A stretch of 64,000 nucleotides of DNA, taken from Symbiodinium natans (Eukaryota; Sar; Dinophyceae; Suessiales; Symbiodiniaceae). A program made the position numbers and the translations under genes. Below the pieces are notes generated by a model. That model saw only the letters and a list, made by a program, of their open reading frames with translations. It was not told the origin of the DNA and ran no database searches. Where the stretch lies: positions 707,556 through 771,555 of the forward strand of contig CAJNDS010001224.1 in assembly GCA_905221605.1 (NCBI GenBank), written 5' to 3'. Below are positions 55,166-63,329 of the stretch, one piece after another (the first letter of the stretch is position 1; each line of letters begins with the position of its first letter).

Positions 55166-55753
55166 GTTTAGGGTTTAGGGTTTAGGGTTTACTTGGAGGT
55201 CCATGGGTAGTTACGAGTGCTATAAGTATGGAAGCTTTTCTTAGAACCCTGCTTTGGGAACTTATAGCCCGAACCTAACTCACACCTACCCATGAACCTC
55301 CACGTAGGGCTGAGGGTTTGCTTGGAGGTTCATGTGTAGGTACAAGTAGGGCTCGTCAAAATGAACCTTCAAGTCACCCCGAAGCCCTACGTAATCAAAC
55401 CCCAAACCCGAAACCCTCCTGCAACCGACCTGCAACGACTCTGCCAGGGAGAGCCCAAGGCAAAGACCCTTTTTACATCCAGGCCTCTGGAGTCTGCCGA
55501 CCAAAGACCCTAAAACCCTAAACCCTGAACCTCCAAGTAAGTAGCGCTTAGGGTGCGGAACTGGGGCAGTTCCCGAACTCCTGTCACACTCCTCCATGCA
55601 ACTCGAAGCCACACAGCCCCCAAACCGGTCCTTGGGCTGGAGTTTAGGGTTTAGGGTTTAGGGTTTCGGGTTCAGGGTTCAGGGTTCAGGGTTCAGGGTT
55701 TAGGGTTTAGGGTGTAGGGTTTAGGGTTTAGGGTTCAGGGTTCAGCGGAGGCC

Positions 55754-55796
55754 TTGTCGTGCTCGGAGAACAGCGCGAGACCTGACGCAGAAAATT
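55754..55796 (-). CDS. Candidate exon LALFSEHDKASAE
   Basis: Minus strand after TTTTCTGCGTCAG|, GC3-rich; runs into CAGGG repeats. The plus strand also reads open (ALSCSENSARPDAEN then stop). Confidence 0.35.
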
Positions 55797-56309
55797 GGAC
55801 GACTTTTTGACTACCTCTGTTCGGTGCCAGGGTTTAGGGTTTAAGGTTTAGGGTTTAGGGTTCAGGGTTTAGGGTTTTGAGGGCCGGGTCATGATAACGC
55901 CACAAGGTGTTGAAGGGGAGAGTCTGAGAGATGAGGGTTTAGGCCAGCCATCGCACAACTCCGAAACCTCGAGCCTTCCAAGGCCACCCCCAAGCCCCGG
56001 CACACCATAAGAAAGTCATCGGAACTAGGGTTTGGGGTTTGGGGCTTCCAGGTTGTTGGGCTTAGAGTTGAAAGGTTTAAGTTCTGGCAATCACCTTCTC
56101 AACCGCACAGCCCCACGAGCAACTGCCGAAGGCGACTCCTTTTTAGAATAAAGAGGACCACCCCTCAATCATCATTATGCAATTGAGGGTTGCCTTCTTG
56201 ACTCAGAGGTATTCTGAGCGGGCTTGCGGGTTCTGTTTAAGGATTCTACTCTATATGGGGGGCAGAAGGGATACTCCAAAATCACCCTAAACCCTAAACC
56301 CTAAACCCC

Positions 56310-56408
56310 CTTTCTTGAGGCCGCCAAGGGGCCGAAGGCGCCATGCAACACGGCGCTCTTGGTGAGGGGCACTCCCGTCATGAGCCGGCCGCCCGGGAAG
56401 GAGTAGAC
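56310..56408 (-). CDS. Exon VYSFPGGRLMTGVPLTKSAV..
   Basis: Thirty-three codons, strongly GC3-biased, after AAAACAAG| and up to AGAAAG before telomeric repeat. It lies 350 bp past the NADAR stop codon on the same strand and may be a separate gene. Family not recognised. Confidence 0.5.
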
Positions 56409-56756
56409 CTTGTTTTAAGGACCTTTTAGGGTTCAGGGTTTAGGGTTTAGGGTTTAGGGTTTCGGGCTTTTTTCTGCCACCCACCAAGCAGACCAGCCAC
56501 AGGGAAACTTGTTCGGGATGATTGAGCCCAACTTCAAATTTCGGGAATTCGGGGTTAGGGTTCGGTGTGGCGGGTGGCGTGGTTTAGGGTTTGGGTTTGG
56601 GGTTTAGGGTTTAGGGTTTTTTTTTTGCCACCCGCTTAGCTGACCTCTCGGACACTCTGCAGGGGAATGTCTGGATATACTGTATGCGTTCACTTCGGTT
56701 ACATCGACATCGCAGATGGCTGAAATTCTCAAGTCCCCAGCAAGTACATCAGTGCA

Positions 56757-58099
56757 TCAAGACAACCAATAGCTCAAAACAAAGAGAGCATCTGCTGTCG
56801 GACTCAGGAAAGACTTCCAGTAGCTACTCAAGCTGCATGCAGATGTAGCCCCAACATACATACCAACTAAAACACTCCCATCAACAATCTCTCCATGCAG
56901 CCAAGCAGCTTTGTCCCTACTAGTGTGCTGAACTTGAAAGCCAGGCTTTGCGCAAGCTCTTGTACAATGGCTCTTTAAAGCCCAGCACCCATTGAGAGTG
57001 GGATAAACTCCATCATTCTCATCACAGATACGTGCAATGTCTGCGATTGCCGGCGGGATCGTGGGAGTTGGGTTAAACCCGTTGACAAACATGGTGTCTG
57101 TCCTCTGTAAAGAGCTTTGAACAGGCTGAGAAGAAGAACTCGTGTCTTCCCCGTCATCAATTGGCCCAATTCCCCGTCCCTCATCGCCGCCATTATCGTC
57201 ACCTTCTCCTGCATCATCCTCATCACCCTCACCTGGATCATCGCCATCGTCATGGCCAGGTTCATCACTTTGATCGCAGTACTCAACGAAGATGCGAACG
57301 CAAGTAAGGGTATGACCAAGAATGTTTTGTCCCGGCCATTTCTCGATGCTTTCCCCGTCGGGATGGCCAATGTCCAATCCGGTTCCCCAAATGTGGTCAT
57401 TGGAAGTCATCTCGGCGATGTAATGGCGTGAGGTTTGCAACAAAGTGTAACGCATCTGACCATGATAAAACTTATGGTAGAGCACGTTGAACGCAATTTT
57501 GCGCATCTCGGTGTTCCAAGTTTCCTGATCAAAGTTGCGAACACGTTGTCCCGCAGCCTTCACGGCGTACTGATCTGAAGCTTCCATGATTTCAACGAAA
57601 GTGGCATAGTCGTTGAAAAGCTCTGCTTTCAATGCCATGATGGCTTGCTCAGACCATTTCACCGCACTGTGCTGTGGAAACTCTTCACGTCCATAAAGCA
57701 TCCTGCAGATAAACACACCTGGGTAAAAATTGCTAAACTCGCGTAGGTGTTCTCCTTCTTTGTGCTTGTAAAAGCCCAAAATTCGGCCGAAGGACGCGGG
57801 AAAAGGAACGAAAGACGGATCTTCTGCCAGCTCCAAAATTTCGTCAGGTGGCGCAGGCGCGCAATGCTCCAAATCAAGGCTCTGTACAAAACGCGGAGCA
57901 CCACTGACATTTGGTTCGCTGTCCGGCTGTCCAGCTTCAGAGATTGAATCAGCTCTTCCAGGAAGGATCTCGACCTTGGCCTCAGGAGTGTCAAACACAT
58001 CTTCCTCAGGCGGAGCTTCACTATACTTCCTACTCGCCAAATTGCGATGAGGCTCCAGGTCACAAAATTGGCTACATTGGAAGGCGTATGGCCAACAAA
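56757..58099 (-). CDS. NADAR-domain protein (YbiA-like, DUF1768)
   Basis: One long exon of 447 codons ending in a stop at 56757. The NADAR fold covers roughly the middle third: FYKHKEGEHLREFSNFYPG, then VKWSEQAIMALKAELF, AAGQRVRNFD, WNTEMRKIAFNVLYHKF, NDHIWGTGLDIG and NILGHTLTCVR. These match the family pattern FLSNFxP, SxEhaxQaxKA, WxxxRxxvMxxxlxxKF, DxxWGxG, NxLGxxLMxVR. Family members hydrolyse N-glycosidic bonds in riboflavin intermediates or remove ADP-ribose from DNA guanine; the substrate here is unknown. An acidic Asp/Glu/Gly linker (about residues 270-310) follows, then a C-terminal part of unknown role. No in-frame Met precedes the domain in this exon, so it has an upstream exon; a candidate join is 58314 to 58099 (GTAG|GTAAGA...GCCAG|). 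Confidence 0.8.
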
Positions 58100-58313
58100 C
58101 TGGCGTCAGCGGGTTTAGGGTTTAGGGTTTAGGGTTTAGGGTTTAGGGTTGAGGGTTGAGGGTTGAGGGTTGCGTGCTAAAATAAATCGAAAATTCACAA
58201 CAGTAGTCATGATAGTGGAAGACCTCATGATCATCAAAATTAGAAAAGTCATCATGAAATCCATGCCCTAATATCCATTTGCAAAATCATAGTAATCATA
58301 GTCTTGTTCTTAC

Positions 58314-58585
58314 CTACAATAACAACAGAAGCAAAAACCATTTTATTAGGAACAACCCGACAACAAGGGCACCAGCAACAAGAAGAGCAATCGTCCTCGT
58401 GATCGTGAAAACAATGGGCCCGGTTTGGGATCTCAGGTATGGCTGTAGACCGCAGAGTAGCTGGTGCCGAGGGGTTTTGTGGCCTCAGGGGTTTAGGGTT
58501 TGTGTTTAGGGCTTTAGGGCCTAGGTGAACCTGTAGGGTCTGTTCAGGGGCACCACGGTTGTCAGGTCCACGCAACATGCCAGTC
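58314..58585 (-). CDS. Two exons: possible tail-anchored membrane protein
   Basis: Exon 58585-58532 (TGMLRGPDNRGAPEQTLQ, AAACCAG| to CAG|GTTCACC) joins in phase 0 to an exon from about 58449 reading PYLRSQTGPIVFT and then a hydrophobic run (IALLVAGALVVGLFLIKWF) ending in TAG. That TAG is immediately followed by GTAAGAAC, a perfect donor, so in another frame the same exon would continue into the NADAR exon (..NKMVFASVVIV). Both readings are possible. Confidence 0.45.
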
Positions 58586-58610
58586 TGGTTTGAGGGTACG
58601 CCCTTGCCCT

Positions 58611-58746
58611 TACTTGAAGGTTCATGAAATAAAGTATAATTGTACTTATAACCCAAATTATACCTCTATAAGGGCACTTAAGGGGCTCATAAGTGGGTTA
58701 TAAGTACGGCTATACTTGGTGAATAAGCACCATGAACCTTCAAGTA
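58611..58746. mobile_element. Family B element
   Basis: CTTGAAGGTTCATGAAATAA and CATGAACCTTCAAG as termini, TA on both sides, with the paired interior TATAATTGTACTTATAACCC. Confidence 0.7.
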
Positions 58747-58758
58747 GGATGGGGGTTC

Positions 58759-58822
58759 AGGGACCCTGGTGGCTCACCGGAGAGCTATACCTTTACAACA
58801 TTGAAACACGCGAGCTGATGGG
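58759..58822 (+). CDS. Plus-strand candidate exon WLTGELYLYNIETRELM
   Basis: Open after GGGGTTCAG|, reading WWLTGELYLYNIETRELM and ending near |GTTTGGG. The minus strand has a stop here, which favours plus. Confidence 0.45.
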
Positions 58823-58942
58823 TTTGGGTTTCAGGGCGGGGTTTTGTCTCTATTTGTGCTCCCCTGCCAAACCACATGCTCATGACCTTGGACTTTCTAC
58901 TAAACCCAAAACCCGAAGCCCGTCCCAGAAACCCGAAAGTTG

Positions 58943-59005
58943 CAGTGAGACGCCGCTGACCCTGCACCTGCCCATGCTGCGCAACACCACTCCTGGGGGA
59001 TCCTA
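58943..59005 (+). CDS. Plus-strand 3'-terminal exon ETPLTLHLPMLRNTTPGGS
   Basis: After AAAGTTGCAG|, a GC3-rich frame ends in TAA at about 59003-59005. Probably the last exon of the gene with the exon at 58759. Confidence 0.5.
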
Positions 59006-59305
59006 AGCCCTAAGCCCTAAACCCTAAACCCTGAAACCTAAACCCTAAGCCCTAAGCCCTAAGCCCCGAAGCCCTAAGCCCTAAGCCCTAAACCCAAACC
59101 CTAAACCCTAAACCCTACACAAGACCACTCCCGGGTTCCTAAGCAGCCGACGACGCCAGCAGCCTCGACAGGAAAGCCACACTAGTAACTAGACCAAAGG
59201 CAGAAACGCCACTTGGAGGTTCATGGTGCTTGCTAACCAATTATAACCGTACTTAGGGTTATAACTTATATTCCCCCCTAAAGGGCCTTATGGGGGTTAT
59301 CCAAG

Positions 59306-59427
59306 CACAACGGCTTTCGGCCGTTCGCCTACAAGCAAGGGCAGCAAGGGTTTTGTTCAGCTTGCACCCGCAAGCCCTGCGCACCTGAGGAGGCTGCTGC
59401 GCAAGCCAAGAAAAGTACTTTGAACCC
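59306..59427 (+). CDS. Plus-strand exon NGFRPFAYKQGQQGFCSACT..
   Basis: Open frame beginning right after the CCAAG end of a truncated family B element: HNGFRPFAYKQGQQGFCSAC, then TRKPCAPEEAAAQAKK. CSACTRKPC suggests a metal-binding knuckle. A GAG|GAGGCT donor is possible at the end. Family not recognised. Confidence 0.5.
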
Positions 59428-59518
59428 TACACCCAAACCCTAAACCCTGAAACCCTGAACCCTACACCCTCCCAGGCCCCGGTTCACCCGAAACCTTAAA
59501 CCCTAAACCCTGAACCAC

Positions 59519-59599
59519 CAACACAAACTTGGCCTCGTCAGCCACGAAGATGGTCTGGTCGCCATCCCATGTGAGCCCCCGAGGAGCTGCGAGTCCTTT
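59519..59599 (-). CDS. Exon with an NHL-like repeat
   Basis: Twenty-seven codons, phase 0, between GAGCTCCAG| and TTG|GTGGTT. The pattern APRGLTWDGDQTIFVADE resembles an NHL beta-propeller repeat (PxGxxxDxxxxIyVaDxxN). The rest of the propeller was not assembled; the exon at 61066-61145 on the same strand may belong. Confidence 0.6.
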
Positions 59600-59845
59600 C
59601 TGGAGCTCAGGGTTTAGGGTTTAGGGTTTAGGGTTTAGGGTTTAGGGAGGGCTATTTGGATCATTTGTTTGGGTAGCGATAAGTTTGGTTGACGAGGGTT
59701 TAGGGTTCAGGGCGAGACGTATGGTAACTATATTTATTACCTTATGGAGGGTACTTGTAGCCCTACTTACGGGTTGTACCTTGGACCCTTCAGGTTGCGC
59801 CCCTGCGTTTGGGGCCCTTCTGGTTGATCCTTATTAAGGTAGTAT

Positions 59846-60001
59846 ACTTGGAGGTTCATGGCACTTACTAACCAATTATAACTGTACTTATAACCCTACT
59901 TATAATACCCCTAAAGGGCCTGATAGGGGTTATCCCAAGTATAAGTAGCGTTTTAAGCCCCAACTTTACAGGTGGTTATTAAGTCCCATGAACCTCCAAG
60001 T
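59846..60001. mobile_element. Family B element
   Basis: Full-length copy: CTTGGAGGTTCATGGCACTT ... CCCATGAACCTCCAAG, TA-flanked. Confidence 0.75.
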
Positions 60002-60004
60002 AAG

Positions 60005-60840
60005 GGCCATATTCGGATTATTATCGGGAACCTTCAGAGGTGCAAAGTTAGGGCTGCGAGTCTCCATCCCATGGCTCTCTGGAACTCAGGGCTACCCATT
60101 CGGGTAGGAAGAAGTAGGGTTCTAAGTATGGAAACTCTACTCATAACCTTATGTAGGGTACTTATACCCCTACTTATCGCTAAACCCTAAGCCCTAAACC
60201 CTAAACCCTAAATCCTAAACCCTAAACCCAAGTAAGGCTCAACGTCATGCCATCCTTTTGGGGGGGGGGGGGGGGGGAGGGGGGTTCGGGTTTTGGGAGA
60301 GGTGTTTTCATACTCCTACATTAGGGCTCAGGGCGGGCCCTGAACCCTAAACACAAAACCCTAAACCCTAAACCGTAAACATAAAACCTTTGTGTCTTAG
60401 AGGTATTTAGGTTTCAGGGCCTGGGGTTGCTGTAACTAGGGCTTAGGGTTTAAGGTTCTTGGCATGTGGGTTGGGTTGACACAGGAGCCTAACCTTAACC
60501 CAAAGCCCAGAACCCTGGGGTGCTTTTAGGGCTTAGGGTTCCGAGGGTTTAATATTAAAGGGGTTTATGGGATGTAGGCTATAAAGGCCGACGGCCTCTT
60601 TATCTGTTACCCTTATACCTTAAGATAGCCCCTACATACCCTAACAAGAACCCCGACTATGCCCCTACAAACAGAGACCCTACTTAAAGAGACCACCAAC
60701 CCATATAAGATGTAGGGCTTAAAGGGCCACACCCTGCAAGATATGCTTAGAGCGCTTCATTCTGATCGGCCCCCTATAGGGGTCCCTAACATAAGGGGGC
60801 TTAGGGTTTAGGGTTTAGGGTTATAAGGGGATGCTATTTT
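60005..60840. other. Repeat- and element-rich stretch, no supported gene
   Basis: Telomere-like runs, a poly(G) tract at 60260-60277, and pieces of inverted elements (a 60600-60720 segment resembles 15210-15300: CTTATCAGTTACCCTTATAT-like and AGAACCCC...ACAGAAACCCTAC). Confidence 0.5.
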
Positions 60841-60851
60841 TTTTGCAGTAG

Positions 60852-60923
60852 GCTTGCGTGAATCCTTGCCTGGATGTGTCGCAGCTGTTCTCCGAACAAA
60901 GCCAGACACAGAACGAACTTTGG
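60852..60923 (+). CDS. Plus-strand exon ACVNPCLDVSQLFSEQSQTQ
   Basis: Starts after a polypyrimidine acceptor (ATTTTTTTTGCAGTAG|) and reads ACVNPCLDVSQLFSEQSQTQ then NELW. GC3-rich. The end is near TGGG|GACC. Family not recognised. Confidence 0.45.
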
Positions 60924-61051
60924 GGACCCTAAACCCTAAACCCTAAACCCTACACCCTACACCCTACACCCTAAAACCTAAACCCTAAATCCTAAACCTT
61001 AAACCCTACACCCTCAACCTAAACCCTAAACCCTAAACCCTAAACCCTAAA

Positions 61052-61138
61052 TGCAGAAGTCACGGGTGAACATTCCGGGCAGCAAGTCGAAGCACCCGTT
61101 GAAAAGACCCAGAGTGCCCAAGACCCCCTTCACCCTAA
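61052..61138 (-). CDS. Candidate exon LGLFNGCFDLLPGMFTRDFC
   Basis: Minus strand after GGTGAAG|, strongly GC3-biased: VLGTLGLFNGCFDLLPGMFT then RDFCI. The plus strand also reads open from an ATG (MQKSRVNIPGSKSKHPLKRP). The minus reading is favoured because the neighbouring NHL-like exon is minus. Confidence 0.4.
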
Positions 61139-61776
61139 GACACGTGGGGGATCCTTAGGTGTTAAACCCTAAACCCTAAACTTTACCCTAAACCCTAAAC
61201 CCTAAACCCTAAACCCTAAACCCTAGCTTAAACCCTATTCCGAAGCCAGGAGTGTTCAACTTCTAAGGGGTCGAAACTCTTAGGGTGCGGGCTCTCTGGG
61301 CTGATTTGAAAATGGCTCCATGCAAGGCCGTATCCAGGGCAAAAGCTGAAGATGTTGGGCAGCTTGCATTGCAATAGTTCAGGGGTCTTAGTAGGGTTTT
61401 GGGGTTTCGGGTTGTAACTATCTAGACCCAGGAGGGATTTACGATATTAGGGGGTGCCTTCTTGGGGTCCTCAAAATAAGCGAATCCTACTATTTACTAT
61501 TCCCTAAACCCTAAACCCTAAACCCTAAACCCTATTTGGGGATCTATGTTGGGGGGTCCCCTCCCCATCTGATGCCGGGGGCCGACGCCCGCCAGCTCAT
61601 TCTCCAGGAGGAAGGGGTCGATGCTTCGCAGGAGACAGCAGTGAAGTAGGGTTTAGGGTTTAGGGTTTAGGGCTTAGGGTTTTTGTTCCCCCGATTTTAG
61701 GGTCAAGGCGGTTAAGGGTTTTGGGGTTTAGGAATATTCTTCTGCAGGATTTTCTGCCTGGCTTGGCCACAAGCAC

Positions 61777-63313
61777 TCAAACTTCCACGTACGCGCTGGC
61801 GAGCGCAAGCGCGAGGACTCGTCGGCAAGCCTCGTCGCGTCCCTGGAAGGCCTGCATCAAAAATTCTGGACCTGGAAACTCAGCGGCCAGATCTGCTGCC
61901 GTCTGATTGCGCGAGTTGCGCAGATCAAGGCGCGCACCTTCTGCGATGAGGGCAGCAGATGCCTCGTACTGGCCTGCAATCACTGCAGACATCAAAGGGG
62001 TCGAACCCTTGCGATGATATGCCATCCTCGTGGACGTCGTGAACGTCCCAAGTCTGTATTTCAGAGACAGCGAAGTAAGGAACAGCCTGTGCAAAGTTGA
62101 CTGCGCCACTAGAGGCTTGTTGACGTCAGCTCTCAATTCAACCAGTCCTTGGTTGCTCTTTAACCCCCCAATAATAAGTTTAACTGTTAGCTGAGTTAAT
62201 ATGAAATTAGAGGAGCCGTAAACTTATAAAACGATAAAGTTGTAGTGAAGTCCCACCTAGAGTCGCGCAACCAGCTCCGCACTTCCCCCTCGAACTGTCA
62301 ATGCCATGTGGAGAGCCTGGGTAGCCCCAACCAGATGATAATGAGGTTTAGGGTTTAGGGTTTATGGCTTAGGGCTTAGGGCTTAGGGTTTAGGGTTTAG
62401 GGTGCCAAGGAGCCTGGGTTGGGTTCATAGGCGCGCCCTGGGCCACAAGCTCCTCCAGGGCGGCAAGGGAGTTCGTAGCGGCGGATGCGTCGAACGCGTT
62501 GAATCCGAACCTATAGGGTGGCCCTTAGGCCCTCTGAAAAATATTCCCAGTTCTTACGGTTATGGTTTAGGGTTTAGGGTTTAGGGTTTAGGGTTTAGGG
62601 TTTAGGGTTTAGGGTTTAGGGTTTAGGGTTTAGGGTTTAGGGTTTAGGGTTTAGGGTTTAGGGTTTAGGGTTTAGGCTTTAGGGTTTAGGGTTTAGGGTT
62701 TGGGGTTTGGGGTTTTTAGGGTTTAGCGTTTTGGGTTTAGGGCAAATGCAAGAAGGGGCCATATCATATAAAATGCTTCAAGTACCCAGGAACATGTCCG
62801 TACTGCGAAGTTGGGCACGAGCAGCACAAAGGAGGCGGATTCCCTCTGCGTTATCCCCCATGGCAGCGAGGAGCAGGGCGGGCTGGAGGCCGCCTTCAAT
62901 TCGGGCGCGTGCCTCGAGCAGCACACGAACCACGGCGTTCTGCGTGAAGAACAACGAGATGCCCAGCACTGAAGTCCAGAGCGCAATTCCCACCTGAGCA
63001 TGCGACTTCCTGGTTTGGCTGTTGGGATCTGCACGTTGCTTCAATAAGCCCTGGACCACCAGGGCATCCCCACCCAATGCGGCATAGTGGATCGGCATCC
63101 ATCCCGCATCATCCACCTCGCCCACAGCTGAAAAGCCGTTCTGGTGGAGGAACCTCGCAACGCAAGAGATGCTTGCAGAATGATCATCATCCAGAGGCTC
63201 GCCGGGAACGAGTCCGCAAAGGGGTTCCACTGGAAAGCCTCTGAGGTAGACAGACTGGAGATTCAGCAGCAGGCGGTAGCCAAGAATATCCTTGACTGAC
63301 TTCCGCACCCCTC
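61777..63313 (-). CDS. Ankyrin-repeat protein, four exons
   Basis: Exons 63313-62794, 62510-62414, 62316-62265 and 62147-61777 join in one frame to a TGA and give about 346 codons. Ankyrin repeats are evident: AGWMPIHYAALGGDALVVQG, LLKQRADPNSQT, AVVRVLLEARA, then SLAALEELVAQGAPMN, ALHMALTVRGGSAELVARLV with ELRADVN, and GSTPLMSAVIAGQYEASAAL with IAEGARLDLRNSRNQTAADL. Ankyrin repeats are protein-binding scaffolds; the partner is unknown. All three introns are bounded by 4-bp duplications (GTTC, GCTC, GACT), with donors GT, GC and GA and AG at the 3' end. The first exon follows CTTCTAG|; the true start is upstream. Confidence 0.85.
62148..62260 (-). mobile_element. Family 2 element forming an ankyrin-gene intron
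   Basis: Minus strand CTAGGTGGGACTTCACTACA...GAGCAACCAAG between GACT at 62261-62264 and 62144-62147. Removal restores VAR-LVELRADVN. Confidence 0.85.
62317..62409 (-). mobile_element. Introner with telomeric body (GC-AG)
   Basis: Minus strand CTTGGCACCCTAAACCC..., about nine CCCTAAA/CCCTAAG units, then CTCATTATCATCTGGTTGGG and GCTACCCAG. The GCTC duplication lies at 62410-62413 and 62313-62316. Removal restores NPTQ-ALHMAL. Confidence 0.8.
62511..62789 (-). mobile_element. Introner with long telomeric body (GT-AG)
   Basis: Between GTTC at 62790-62793 and 62507-62510. It begins CTGGGTACTTGAAGC, carries a long (CCCTAAA)n array (62561-62720 on the plus strand as TTTAGGG) and ends GGGCCACCCTATAG. 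Removal restores STDMF-GFNAFD. Confidence 0.75.
62561..62720. repeat. (TTTAGGG)n array inside an intron
   Basis: About twenty TTTAGGG units, almost all exact, wholly within the intron 62511-62793 of the ankyrin gene. Confidence 0.95.
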
Positions 63314-63329
63314 CTAGAAGTTTAATTTT

